Shown here in pieces: positions 20,441 through 30,779 of a stretch of 64,000 nucleotides of DNA. Numbering within the stretch: position 1 is the stretch's first letter; each line of letters starts with the position of its first letter. This DNA is from Diphasiastrum complanatum (Eukaryota > Streptophyta > Lycopodiopsida > Lycopodiales > Lycopodiaceae), in the NCBI GenBank assembly GCA_029204225.1, contig CM055093.1:26426066-26490065 (forward strand), given 5' to 3'. Under the pieces are notes generated by a model. It saw only the letters and a list, made by a program, of their open reading frames with translations. It was not told the DNA's origin and did not search any database. The translations under genes and the position numbers were made by a program.

Positions 20441-21742
20441 CATGAAAGACCTGATGTACCTTTGCGGATTCTGGCAAAGCCAGCTGGTACGAAGAACTTC
20501 CAATTCTCTTGAGTATTGTGAATGGACCACAATACCTCGGGGACAACTTAGGACACTTACTTGTCCTTAGAGTGGTAGAGTCTTCAGGAACTTTCAGAAA
20601 CACTCAATCACCTTCTTGGAAGGTAACATCCCTACGGGTTTTATCCGCATAATGCTTAGCTCGCGCTTGCGCTTGCTTCACATTAGCTTTAGCTATCTTC
20701 ATCATGGTTTCCATATCCTCAAGACACTCTCTAACACTCTGTACTTTTTCTTTCCTAAGCCCTACGGCCATGGGGGCTCTAGGTTGAAATCCATATACTA
20801 ACATGAATGGACTGTACCCTGTAGTGGAGTGTTTAGTATTGTTATAAGCAAATTCCAAAAGTGGAAGATACTCTTCCCAATTGGTTTGCTTCTTACTAAC
20901 ATACGCTCGTAGCATTTCCTCTAGAACCTGATTGACCCTTTCCGTTTGACCATCCGTTTCGGGATGATCAATGGAGCTCATAGACAACTTAGTGTCCAAC
21001 TTGTTAAACAACTCCCTCCAAAAGTTACCTGTAAATTTCAAATCTCGATCATTGACTATATTGGCGGGAAGCCCATATAGCTTATAAATATTTTCTACAA
21101 AAACCCTGGCAACTTCTAGAGTTGTAACAATTTTCTTGGTCGGAACAAACCGCACCATCAATCGGTCTACAACTACCCAAATCGAGTCATGGCCTATCTC
21201 TAGTGGCTAGAGGAGCCCGCCTACCTTGAGGCGTTCAGCCTTTATGGCCTGGCATGTGGTGCACCTTAGCACGTACTCTGATACGTCTTTCTGCATACTA
21301 GGCCAATAAAACTTATTCTTTGCAAGAGCATAGGTCCTCTTTATCCTGGGATGCCCTGCACTAGGACTGTCGTGACTTTCCTCAAGAATTTGGCGCTTGA
21401 ATTCACCGTCCTTGGGTACACATACCCTTCCTTTATAAAGGAGGTACTCGTCCTCAACGGAGAAATTCTTCCATCGAGCATCCGCAACACCTGTTGATGG
21501 CACACCCACTTCGGATGTTTCCGCAACTTCTTCAGGCGGCACGTCCCGTTCCGATGCAACTGCAACATCTTCCGATGGCCCCGCAACATTTTCTGATGGC
21601 CCTGGTGTGGCTGTGGAATTCCTTTGCTCAATAGCCTGCCACACAAGTGCGTAATGAGAATCACTCCACAGAGGTAATGCCTCCATTTCTTAAGAGCATA
21701 GACTATCGCAAACAACTCCTTCTCATAAGTGGAATAATTCAA
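20441..21742 (-). pseudogene. RNase H end and integrase of the nested gypsy
   Basis: RNase H ends with YSTYEKELFAIVYALKKWRHY and is then cut short. After a Glu/Ser-rich linker the integrase zinc finger follows (SHDSPSAGHPRI...RCTTCQAIK, 21207-21400). After a stop and shift near 21190 comes the core ([57 protein letters not shown]) down to 20604. The frame then has a stop after VTFQEGD, and reads on to GPFTILKRIGSSSYQLALPE and VFH at 20441. Confidence 0.92.
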
Positions 21743-21814
21743 TTGGTGTTTATCCAGTTTCTTACTTTCAAACGCGACCGGACGATCATGTTGAGTGAGA
21801 ACAACACCAACTGC

Positions 21815-22824
21815 CTAATTACTGGCATCCGTTTCTACTACAAATGCTTCATTTGGATCCACTAAACTTAAGACAGGAGCAGTTGCAACTGCAGCCTTTA
21901 CATCTTCAAAGCTCGCTTGTTGTTTAGGCCCCCAACTAAAGTACTTGCCCTTACCCTTGAGCTGATCCGTCAAAAGAGCAGTCAAGCGGGCATACTGATG
22001 GATAAACCTCCTGTAAATCCAGCCAATCCGAGGAAGATCTGCAGCTCTTCCATCGAAGTTGGTACTGGCCACCACATAATTGCGGCTACCTTTTCAGGAT
22101 CCATCCTGATCCCCTCAGCGGAGATAATATGTCCGAGGTAATGAATCTCTTCCTTGAAGAATTCACATTTTGATTCCTTTGCACACAAGGAATTCTCTCT
22201 CAAGACTTGGAACACTTGGCAAATGATCAAAGTGTTCTTCTTTAGTACGACTAAAGACCAGGATATCATCAAGGTAGATTAACACAAACTTGCCCAAGAG
22301 ATGTTTGAACACATTGTTCATTAACCTCATAAACATTGTTGGGGCATTGGTTAATCCAAAGGGAAGAACCAAAAACTCATAATGACCATTCTGTGACCGA
22401 AAAGCCGTCAACAGAACGTCATCTTCTTTAATACGTACCTGATGATATCCAAACCTAAGATCTAACTTAGTGAAATACTTTGCCCCTTTGAGTTGATCAA
22501 AGATCTCATCTATCTGGGGCAAAGGATATTTATCCTTAAAGGTGACTTTATTTAGAGCCCTATAGTCCATGCACATACGCATAGACTTTTCTTAACCAAC
22601 AAAATGGGCGCAGCCCATGGTGACTTACTAGGGCGTATAAACCCTTTAGTTAAATACTCTTGCAGCTGCCGCTCTACCTCTAGGTGTTCCGAGTGACTTA
22701 ACCTATAAGGAGGCCTACTAATAGACTTAGTCCCAAGTACAAGCTGCTGTATAGGATGATCTACCTCTCTTCTCGGGGGTAACCCGGAAGGCAAATCACT
22801 AGGAAAAAACGTCTTTAAAATCAT
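21815..22824 (-). pseudogene. Reverse transcriptase and RNase H start of the nested gypsy
   Basis: [20 protein letters not shown] and PPYRLSHSE open RT at about 22800. After a shift near 22570, [32 protein letters not shown] and [17 protein letters not shown] lead to the active site [10 protein letters not shown] (about 22270). YLGHIISAEGIRMDPEKV and the connection follow, then RNase H FVVETDASN at about 21820. The RT catalytic aspartates and the first RNase H Asp are kept, unlike in the young copy at 7305. At least three frameshifts. Confidence 0.92.
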
Positions 22825-23449
22825 TCAAAATAGTTTGCAAACTCACATCTCTCTCACTTCTCTCAACAGAAGAAACACATTTCTTTGAAAATGGAAAAGA
22901 TAAACTTGAAGTACTTGAAAAACTTTCAAAAGTGAGGAAACAAAGAAATATCTATTTGTGAAATAAGAATACATCCAATTTCACAAATTTATATAGAGAA
23001 GATAGTGATGTCATAAGGTAAACAAAGAAATACCTTTTCAACTTTTCGTTTCCGCACTAACCACTTCAACTACACAGAAGAGACAACTGGCGAAGCCGGC
23101 ACACTTGCATTTCCAACCAACTTAACTTTCTGACCTCGATAAATAGCTCCAAAGTGTTATCAACATAACAGCGAACAAGACCACCAGTAGTTTCTAACAT
23201 GAACAACCACTCACGACCAAGTATAACATCCGCCAAGGCCAAGCTTATCACTTGAAAGTCTAAAGTATCTTGGTAGTCTTGGATTTGTATGGGAACTTGT
23301 GGAACGAAAGTATCATAAGCATCTTTACGTTGACTATCAGCAAGTGTAACCACGGACTGATGATCACTTTGTTTTTTATTTAAGTAGTACGAGGTCCAAC
23401 TGCAGGTTGCCAAATATTGGCAGAGTGACAGAACAGGTATGTGCCTCAT
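22825..23449 (-). pseudogene. Protease remnant lacking its active-site block
   Basis: VTLADSQRKDAYDTFVPQVP, DYQDTLDFQVISL and VILGREWL are the middle and second conserved parts of a gypsy aspartic protease. The preceding DSGATHNF-type catalytic block is absent: the sequence jumps from the linker into SYYLNKKQSDHQ near 23380. A small deletion has removed the catalytic Asp. The 22860-23060 stretch, between protease and RT, is non-coding and AT-rich. Confidence 0.8.
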
Positions 23450-24800
23450 TCACATGAGACACTTGGACTAACTTTACCTTGGGGGATTTTCCCAACGGTA
23501 AGACTTGAACAGTATGAACTTGCTTCTCCGGCTTCTTAAAAGAACCAGTTTGGTTCTTACCGGGAGTCTCGTCAGTATTCCCTTTGTTTTGTAACTTAGG
23601 ACACTGACTCTTGTTATGACCTTTTCCCATACAAATGAAGCATACGTGCTCCCTCTTGGCTTTTTCTATGTCACTTCTTGACAATCTATACCTCTTTTTA
23701 TTCGCAGAATTAAATGTCGTAATTTTCCGCTTCTCTCCATGCTTGGAGGACTCAAGTCGGGTCTCTTCTACAACCCTTTTACCTTTTGGGCGAACTATGT
23801 CATCATAAGTCTGAGCTAGGTTGATAGCAGTCTCCAAGATTTTAGGCTTCAAAGGCCGAAGATACTTTTGGTATTCGGCTTGCAAACCAAGAATGAATCC
23901 CCTTACCTGATTGTAATCATCTAAGTTAGACAATTTCATGGTAGCATCCTGATAACTGGCGATGTATTGGATGAGAGGATGGTTTCCCATGCAACAGGTT
24001 TCCCAATCTTCCCAATTTCTATCGGTTTTGTTCTCAAGGAGAAAGTTTTTCTTAAATACGTCCTAAAAATTATCCCAAGTCTTTGGTTCCGTACCACTTT
24101 CCCACGACCTATCCACCACCTAAAGGCTTTTCCCGTCAGGGAGATGCTAGCCTCTAAAGGCCGATCCTCATCGGGGGTCCCTTTTAATCGAAAAGCATCA
24201 TCATGCTTAACGAGAAAGGCAACAACCGAATCTCGGTTACGGTCTTTTTCTTCTCCATCAAAGGTGGGAAGGCGCAAATCCTTAAATACTACCTTATGGG
24301 GTGATGGTGGGACAGGAGGACTACTACCGTGGACAGTAGGATTCACTCGATATTGCGCTAAAACAGCTTGTTTCAAATCACTAAGACTTTGAACACTATC
24401 ACGTACTAGTCTTTCAAGTTTGGAAAGCCTCTCATTAGTTTATTGCTGAGTGTTGGCTTGTTCCTCAACAGACTCTTCTAATTTCTTAAGATGATCATAT
24501 GTTTTCTACTACCCACTGCCTAAACTCAAAAAGACTCAATGATATGTCTTCATTTTCTTCCCCCTCATTCATTACCAAATCCTGCATGTCATCATGCATG
24601 GATGGATCTTGGGAAGGTTCTTGAGTAGGCGGTAAAAGAGGAACTAACTGGCTCTTTTCTATAGGAGAACTTTTGTGAGGTAAGCTGGACATGACTATAT
24701 CTTCAAGTTCATCTACGGGAGTACGACTCATGTCTACAAAATTAAGCATGCACGATGAACTTAACACAACAGTTCCTTTAAAGAAGCAAACATGCTTCAC
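23376..24800 (-). pseudogene. Gag of the nested gypsy
   Basis: An acidic N-terminal segment (24800-24495, likely start MSRTPVDELEDIVM) is broken by a shift. A coiled-coil region (KKLEESVEEQANTQQ with a stop, then SKLERLVRDSVQSLSDLKQA) leads to the capsid domain (VVFKDLRLPTFDGEEKDRNR, FRWWIG) at 24376-24000. A further shift precedes PLIQYIASYQDATMKLSN, and the CCHC knuckle CFICMGKGHNKSQC lies near 23640. The domain order and the knuckle spacing match the young copy at 8436-9500, so the two belong to related families. Confidence 0.9.
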
Positions 24801-25600
24801 AATTCACTTGCTAGAACATGCAAGAGGTTACTAGCAACATGCACTGACATGCAACAACATGCACTTGATTTTCGACTTAAAAACTTGGCATGCAAGAAAA
24901 ATTCTATGACATGCAAATAAAAGAGTGAGAGAGAAAGCTTCTCTTAGTTGGAAATCAAGTGGCCGTCTCGAACACGATCTGTATGCCTTGCTGGAAAAAT
25001 CACTAACTTTGCATCAACTTCAACTACTCACCACCGGAGATTTTGGCAACTGATTGGGCTGGAATTGATCTCTCCCAACTCGCCCAAGTCTGTAGGAGGA
25101 ATCCTGCTTTGAACCACTGAAAAAGCTTTAGTCGTTTGCAATTGCCGAGCCTTCAACTCCAAGTGGTCGAATCTGTCCAGAAATCAGAAAATTCGGCTTC
25201 AACCTGCCATAACTTTGGTTTGAAGAATCTGATTTGAATGAAATCACCTCTATCCCTCAGCAACTAGTGTCTAAAGGATGCCTACAAATTTTCAGCTCAA
25301 TCAGACGAGATCTAGGCCTCGAACGAGTGACTATGCCGGAGAGGGGATTAACAAGACAAGTAATTTTCAGAATTGAAAAATGGTGATTTCCTCCAAAAAA
25401 ACCAGGGACAATCCTCGATTGATTGTTTAGCAGGGGGCGCCGATCCTAGAGAATTCCAACGATCTGATCCACACAAAAAACGGACCTTGTAAGAGGGAGA
25501 ACTTAGAGAACTTCCTCCTAGAAGTGGGGCGCCGTCTCCAAGGAGCAATGGAGGAAAAGAAAAAACCAGCAAGATGATGGTCCACGATCCACACCTGGAT
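24801..25600 (-). other. Untranslated leader of the nested gypsy
   Basis: 800 bp between PBS and gag, same position and similar length as the leader of the young element. No coding of note. Confidence 0.6.
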
Positions 25601-25617
25601 CCAAGGCTCTGATTCCA
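25601..25617 (-). promoter_or_regulatory. Primer binding site of the nested gypsy
   Basis: Minus strand TGGAATCAGAGCCTTGG matches the initiator Met tRNA complement TGGTATCAGAGCC with one mismatch. Confidence 0.85.
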
Positions 25618-25618
25618 C

Positions 25619-25992
25619 TATTAAGAATATGGACAAAGATCACACAATGGTAGAATGACTCTGGATCTCCACCCACTATCTCTCTACACCCACAGGCCAC
25701 CATATAGCTTGGAGGACCAGCACTTGACCTCCAGGAGATCATGCACACCTCTCACATGCGCAATTACCACTGTGCATGTGGATGCCTCTCACATGCACAT
25801 TGTGCATCTGGAACACTTAGGTCCTACTCAAGTCTAGGGTGCCCTCCACTTAGTGGCACTCCCTATGGATATAGACCAAGCCCTCTTAGATCCTACCTAA
25901 GGGTTATTATCCCGTACTACGGGGTTGAGTGTCACCCCGCCGGGACCCCTTAGGGACTAACGAGTCCACATGCACCCTTGTGTTGCCAATGG
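25619..25992 (-). repeat. 5' LTR of the nested gypsy
   Basis: Lies between the PBS and the remaining host-LTR end. It includes a TATA-like CTATATGG (about 25703-25710, minus strand) and two short CCTCTCACATGC repeats. The outer end (about 25992, TGGCCATTGG on the minus strand) is inferred. Its partner LTR is deleted. Confidence 0.65.
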
Positions 25993-26485
25993 CCATAAGA
26001 TATTCTTAGCTTGCTTGGCTTTGATTGAGAAGTTAGGTACATGTGTCTTCCTTGAGATCGAAACTGTTGCATCATATTCAAATAAAAGACCTGTCAAAGA
26101 TTAGTCCGACATTGTCCAAGACTTCTTGTGAAATGGGATTAACAGACAACGGTGAAATTTATGTGTATGAATGTTTTACATTCAATACAAGGTGCATTGT
26201 GGGGAATGTTATGAAATTATTGATGTACAAGTTGGTTCTGTGTAGATTTAGATTACCAAAAAGCAATATGGTACTTTATTCACCTCATCTTCGGCAATTA
26301 GAAATAAGCTACAGACTTAAACTATCAAATGGTTTCGATTCAAACACCTTTGGATCTGCAACAATACGACAAGCTGCTGGCATGACATCCTCAACCATGA
26401 CTACTTAAATTACAAAAAATGGAGCATTCAAGCTTATCGAACAAGTGTCTTCATTTTTTAGGACAACAATGTTTAAGTAGGGGAG

Positions 26486-27046
26486 TGTCATGTACTTTGA
26501 ATACATAAGCCCTTAGTAATGTATATAATGTCCTATAAGCTTTGTTGAGCCCAAAAGGATTTATTAGCCTTAAAAATTAAGGCAATGCTTTCTTGGACCC
26601 CTCAAAGTGCATTGAATAAGGATAACTCGCCAAATAGGGCCTAAAGTAGACTTAATAAGGGCTAACAAGGCTTAACCAGATTTCAGGATAGTTATGTTTA
26701 GTTAAGATATGAGCCTTGACTATAAACACGCAAGAGATATCAATTGAAGAATCATTTTGGCTCATTTGCAGATTGAGAGAACTTGGAGCTCCATCTCCTC
26801 TTCCTCCTTTGTGATTGTGAGCCGTGGGATATTGATCTTGCTAGGTCTCATGAGTCCCATCACATAAATCCGTGTACTTTTCATCCTCCATAATGGAATC
26901 CATCTTCTTTTTTAGCTTCACTTTGATATGAGCTTTGTAGCAACTTATGGTTATCTGCTTATCTTTGGTTCTCTTCAACATAGATATGACGATTGTATCT
27001 ATTTCTTAGCTTGCTTGGCTTCGATTGAGAGGTTTGGCACATGACA
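26486..27046 (+). repeat. 3' LTR of the split LTR element
   Basis: 561 bp with 7-bp inverted ends TGTCATG/CATGACA, after PPT AGTAGGGGAG (26476-26485). Confidence 0.72.
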
Positions 27047-28565
27047 ACGTACTTGTTTGCTTTGCTTCTCCACTTCTTGGAATGTGGTTGCCTATTACAT
27101 TTTCATGAAGACTTCAAAAGAATTTTCAATGAGTCCTTGCATTCTATTACTAAATTCTTTTGTCATGACAATCTTGCTATGCTATTAAGGGTTACATAGG
27201 AAAAAAAGAAAAAAAAAAACAAAAGAAGGGACTCTTCTAATTGGTTGAAGTTGATCTTAGACATGTGAAAACAAAGATATTACCAATCTCCTATGAGAAA
27301 CAGAAGATGTTATCTTTCATGCAAACAAATCTTATCATCTCACTATGATCCATAATTCATGAGCAAGTAATTCCATTGTTTTAGAACATAGGGCCTAGCG
27401 GGCCTATCAGCCTCTTATTGGGCCCATTGGACCGCTATGGCTCCTTCTTGGAGCCAAAAGGGTCAACGCAAAAATCTTCAAAAAGTGGGCATTTCAAACA
27501 CCTTTGAAACATCCACGTTTCAAACACAATTTAAAACAATGAGAAGTATTTTCTCACCCCTATGCATATGACTAACCTCTTGACAAGGTCTCCAATCAAA
27601 TAATTGGACATTTATTCTATTTCAAAAGGTTCAAAGGGTCTAAATAATAGTTAATAAGACCCCAAGTTAAAACACGTAGCCCATTAGCTATCCTAGAAAT
27701 TTCAATATCATCAAACATTTCAAAGTCCCTTGTTCTCTTTTAAGGTTTCAGCTGATAGATTAAGCAACCACAAGCCAAGAAATTTGCTTATGAAAGTACT
27801 AACTATTAAAGGTTAATAAGCAATAACGCCACTATCAATCAATACTAAACCTAAAGACTTCAAAGGCTTAAAATCATAGATTCCTGCCCAAGAAAAGTGG
27901 ATTCCATGGGAAATGATAGTTGAGAAATGGGACAAGAACTTGGAGAAACACCGTGTCACCACCCAAAAAAAAAAACTACCTCAAAGCTGATTATATTAGA
28001 ATATGTGCCAAAGAGGGAAAATTTGAGGGAGAATGATTTGCACTACAAGAGAGAGGAATCATGTTGAAAAGAAGTTAATATGAATCTCGGAGATTCTCTA
28101 AAACACGTCAAATGGCTTTCAAACAGGTGAAACACCTTATGTTATAGAGAAACTAGTTCCCAACTACGATTCCCCAATACACGTCCCTGGTTGTAGAAAC
28201 ATGGAGTTGGGGAAACATATTTCCCATGAAAAAGTTCAGAATAAACAACTATGCCTAGAGTTCAAAGTTTGACAAGTAAATCAATAGCATTGAAGATAAT
28301 AGATAGGATTAAGAGATCACAAGCAGTATTAAATTGTTGTAAAGCTGTGGTCTATTTCCCTCAATTATATGTATTTTCTATTAACGGTATGTTTTCCAGC
28401 ATATGGGTACAAAAAAATTGGCATGACTCGGGTTTCATTGACAACAGTGATTGAACAGCATCAATAGGTAGTTGGCAATGATCTGTACTAAAACCAGCAT
28501 ATACTCGTATTCAAATGCTCAGTACAAGTGGAAACCTATAAAATCAGAGTTACAAGGATAGTAAC
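27047..28565. other. No gene recognised; proximal end of the giant intron
   Basis: AT-rich non-coding sequence between the LTR element and exon B. No protein similarity, no clear repeat. Confidence 0.5.
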
Positions 28566-28714
28566 TTGTTAACTGGTACAATACTGAACACCCGAATACT
28601 TGAAGGAAGGAACAAATTGACACTGTCTACCAAAGATGTTCCATCTGGATCACTTGTCCAAGTTCCATAAGGAACTTCCATTTTCATAGAGATGACTGTA
28701 GATAAAGAATGAAC
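28566..28714 (-). CDS. tRNA pseudouridine synthase (TruA/PUS1 family), exon B
   Basis: 149 nt, minus strand, 49 full codons plus 2 nt. Opens VHSLSTVISMKMEVP, the family's segment directly after the catalytic RTDKG, and continues DPDGTSLVDSVNLFLP, SSIRVFSIVPVN. The acceptor is CTGCACCTGCAG|G (ideal) and the donor AACAA|GTTACT (weak but GT). Phase 0 to exon A and phase 2 to exon C, both agreeing. The family isomerises uridine to pseudouridine in tRNA; plants have several nuclear-encoded members. No stops, so no sign of decay. Confidence 0.87.
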
Positions 28715-29062
28715 CTGCAGGTGCAGCAGATGAATGATTGTAGTTCAAAGGAGATATACATGTAAGGTCGTATAAAGAGCCAAAATTTCTAATAGCAAGA
28801 AAGTTAAAAGATCATGACAACTAGCACTATAGAAATACAAAGTACATAAAAGAGAGTGCTGCAAAAGGCAAGCTTACAGACAATAGACTTAACACCATTT
28901 GTAGCAATCCAGTGCTTACAAGGAGTTCCCAGGACTAAAAGGGCAGAAAAAATGAACTGACTAGAAGAAAAAAAAGCAATGATAAAATTGCATCAAATCC
29001 CTCTCAACTTTGTCCTTGTGCTAAACCAACATCAAGAAAGAATATGGATGAGTACAACTTAC

Positions 29063-29190
29063 TCCTTTGTCAGTTCTGCTGCTCCGTACCCATGAAACCT
29101 TGTGAAGGTTTCCATAATTGCTTTCCAATATTCCACCACTCCTGTAGATAGCCTTCTCTAGCTCATCCTCAATAGCCATCCCTATAGCAT
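29063..29190 (-). CDS. tRNA pseudouridine synthase, exon A with catalytic SRTD motif
   Basis: 128 nt, minus strand. Reads AIGMAIEDELEKAIYRSGGI, LESNYGNLHKVSWVR and SSRTDKG. The Asp of R-T-D-K-G aligns with the nucleophilic Asp that is invariant in TruA-type pseudouridine synthases. The preceding amphipathic helix (IEDELEKAIYRSGG) is the usual T-I-E-x-x-L-E-x-A element. Donor GGA|GTAAGT is ideal. Acceptor TTGTTGTGAAG|AT fits the phase of the upstream micro-exon. The intron to exon B is 348 bp. Confidence 0.88.
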
Positions 29191-29920
29191 CTTCACAACA
29201 AGATTTCCTTTAGAACCAGTTAAACTAAGACTAATTGTACAAGTCTAGAAAGGGTACTGATTGAACATCTGCTCACAAGGTTACAAACATCCATGGGTTT
29301 AAGCACCAGAAATTATGCCATCTTTGTTCTATACAATCAAGTTTTCACCATGTAATACCCCAGGAAATCTGATTTTTAAAAGAACTAACAGGCTAATGAC
29401 TCTCAGGGGTGTCAGCAAGTTGCAAGTAACCCTTTTCACAGCCAATAAGAGTGAGTGACATCTCAATTTCTTGGAAAATGCCCAAGACATCATAAGTAGC
29501 CCCCGATCAAGACGTCATACCTCAACTTAATCTCAATAATGTCCTTTCTGGAACTAGTAATTGCATAGAATTATTGGCTAAAGCTGATACTGGTCTTCCT
29601 TGTCTGTCAGGGTTATCCAAACAATTTTTCTCAAAAAGGGGTGCTTCAGAATGGGATAAATATATCAAACTTACATGGTAGCACCTATGCTAGAAATCAT
29701 TTTGGGGATTACATCAAGTAAAAGTCGAGGGAGGATAGCGCTGCAGAGTAGCCATTAGCTATTTTCATACTGTACACACTGAAGAATGGTCTCTGAAATC
29801 TACAAGATCACATGATCTTCACTTTCAAACAACCATTTCCAAAAGCTCAAAAAGGTTGATAGAGATACTGAATTTCACTATGAATATATGTTCAAAAAAA
29901 GCATTGAACATACCACTTAC
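29191..29920 (-). other. Intron between micro-exon and exon A
   Basis: 730 bp, GTAAGT donor at 29920 and AAG acceptor at 29191. No transposon coding seen in it. Confidence 0.7.
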
Positions 29921-29956
29921 TCTGTTGACAGCCAGAAGTTTTTTGACTCTGCAAGC
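29921..29956 (-). CDS. tRNA pseudouridine synthase, 36-nt micro-exon
   Basis: Minus strand: 2 nt + 11 codons + 1 nt. With the flanking phases it encodes (G)LQSQKTSGCQQ(N), the G-L-Q-x-Q element that precedes the catalytic helix in this family. Acceptor GCTCTTTACAG|GC and donor ACAGA|GTAAGT are both strong. The intron to exon A is 730 bp. The upstream exon, which should end in a split Gly codon after an A-Y-x-G-x-x-Y motif, was searched for to the right and not found, so another long intron is likely. Confidence 0.75.
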
Positions 29957-29988
29957 CTGTAAAGAGCAAACCATTCAGGCTCATTCAG

Positions 29989-29989
<1 letters not shown>

Positions 29990-30053
<64 letters not shown>
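29990..30053. repeat. (CT)n microsatellite
   Basis: About 32 CT dinucleotides, 34 bp upstream of the micro-exon on the minus strand, where it reads (GA)n. It lies just before the branch region of that intron. Confidence 0.97.
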
Positions 30054-30056
<3 letters not shown>

Positions 30057-30302
30057 ATACATCTTTGTTAAGCTCTGTTATTAGATGCCAGTTGGTACCT
30101 ATATTGACAAGATCATCTACATGAAATGGTGCCACCAATATATTGTGCTACTGCTATTTAATAGAGAGGTTACCCTCTCAACTTCTTTTAAAGCCAATTT
30201 ATTGGAAGTGCTAGTCATTCTTTCCATATCATAGCCTCAATGCTTGTTTTAGTCTATACAAATGCTTTTATAAGCTTGCACAGTACATGCAAAATGCTCT
30301 TT

Positions 30303-30560
30303 ACCTTTCTCCTCAAGGCCTTGAAGTTGCTCCATATCAACTTCCCCCAGATATCCATTGAAATCTGGATGTTTTACATCCATTTGCTGAATGTCCCAAC
30401 GAAACTATGAACTAATGTAGGTAACAAATTATTGTAGATATCTTATACACAAAAGCAAAGGATTTTTCATAGTCAATACCTTCTTGATGTGCATACCCAT
30501 TGGCTTGTAGTCTTGCATTATGTTCATTGATACCAATATCTACATTGAACTTTGTTCAGT
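30303..30560 (-). pseudogene. Ty1/copia reverse transcriptase fragment
   Basis: Minus strand frames read ARLQANGYAHQEGIDYEKSF, then after a shift QQMDVKHPDFNGYLGEVDME and QLQGLEEK. These are the copia RT blocks R-L-V-A-x-G-x-x-Q...I-D-Y-E-x-T-F and Q-M-D-V-K-x-A-F-L-N-G. Short and broken. A GT after GLEEK mimics a splice donor for the host gene but belongs to this fragment. Confidence 0.82.
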
Positions 30561-30779
30561 AGACCCCTATGTGACCAATTGACTATCTATTTCCAGGTAA
30601 TTCTACATTCTAAAGTTTCATTTTTTATGATATATTTGAACTATTCCTCCATATCTCTTCACCATTTCTGTTCCAATGTATACGGCTCTGGAGTTTGGGA
30701 AACGGTTGACAATAGGACCTAGTTGGTCTCATAGCTTTGGCTTTGGTGGGGTTGATATCCAGTGAAGACCTTGGAGTGC

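Larger units (their letters stand above)
20441..25992 (-). mobile_element. Nested Ty3/gypsy chromovirus, minus strand, truncated at its 3' end
   Basis: Right to left: 5' LTR (about 25619-25992), PBS (25601-25617), leader, gag, protease, RT, RNase H, integrase. Coding stops abruptly at 20441 within the integrase C-terminal region (...VHQVFH), joined directly to a foreign LTR. Chromodomain, PPT and 3' LTR are missing. No target duplication can be seen, so a deletion removed the 3' end together with part of the host LTR. Confidence 0.85.
20400..27046 (+). mobile_element. LTR element with split 5' LTR (host of a nested gypsy)
   Basis: The 3' LTR is 26486-27046 (561 bp, TGTCATG...CATGACA), preceded by the purine tract AAGTAGGGGAG. 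The first 41 bp of the same LTR reappear at 20400-20440 (TGTCATGTACTCTCAATACA). Its last ~55 bp reappear at 25990-26046 (TTCTTAGCTTGCTTGGCTTT). So the 5' LTR is split by a minus-strand gypsy at 20441-25992, and ~460 bp of it is missing. Only ~440 bp of internal sequence (26047-26485) remains, with an unrecognised frame at 26043-26408. No tRNA-iMet PBS is visible. It could be a TRIM-like non-autonomous element. Confidence 0.72.
5811..28565 (-). other. Giant intron (22,755 bp) of the pseudouridine synthase gene
   Basis: Bounded on the minus strand by donor AACAA|GTTACT at 28565 and acceptor GTGTAG|A at 5811. It contains the ~670-bp tandem array, a full-length chromovirus, a LINE remnant, a gypsy remnant and a nested LTR-element pair. 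The intron status is inferred from exon order, strand and phase, and it was not seen in any transcript. The donor GTTACT is weaker than the other two. Confidence 0.7.

Noticed and set aside
28480-28560. FEYEYM-like peptide just after exon B, resembling the SYLLPA region
   Set aside because: It has stops and the wrong phase. The true continuation with matching phase is at 5810.
30303-30420. Possible upstream exon of the pseudouridine synthase ending GLEEKG|GTAAAG
   Set aside because: Phase fits, but the protein is copia RT (QMDVKHPDFNGYL), so the splice-like site is chance.
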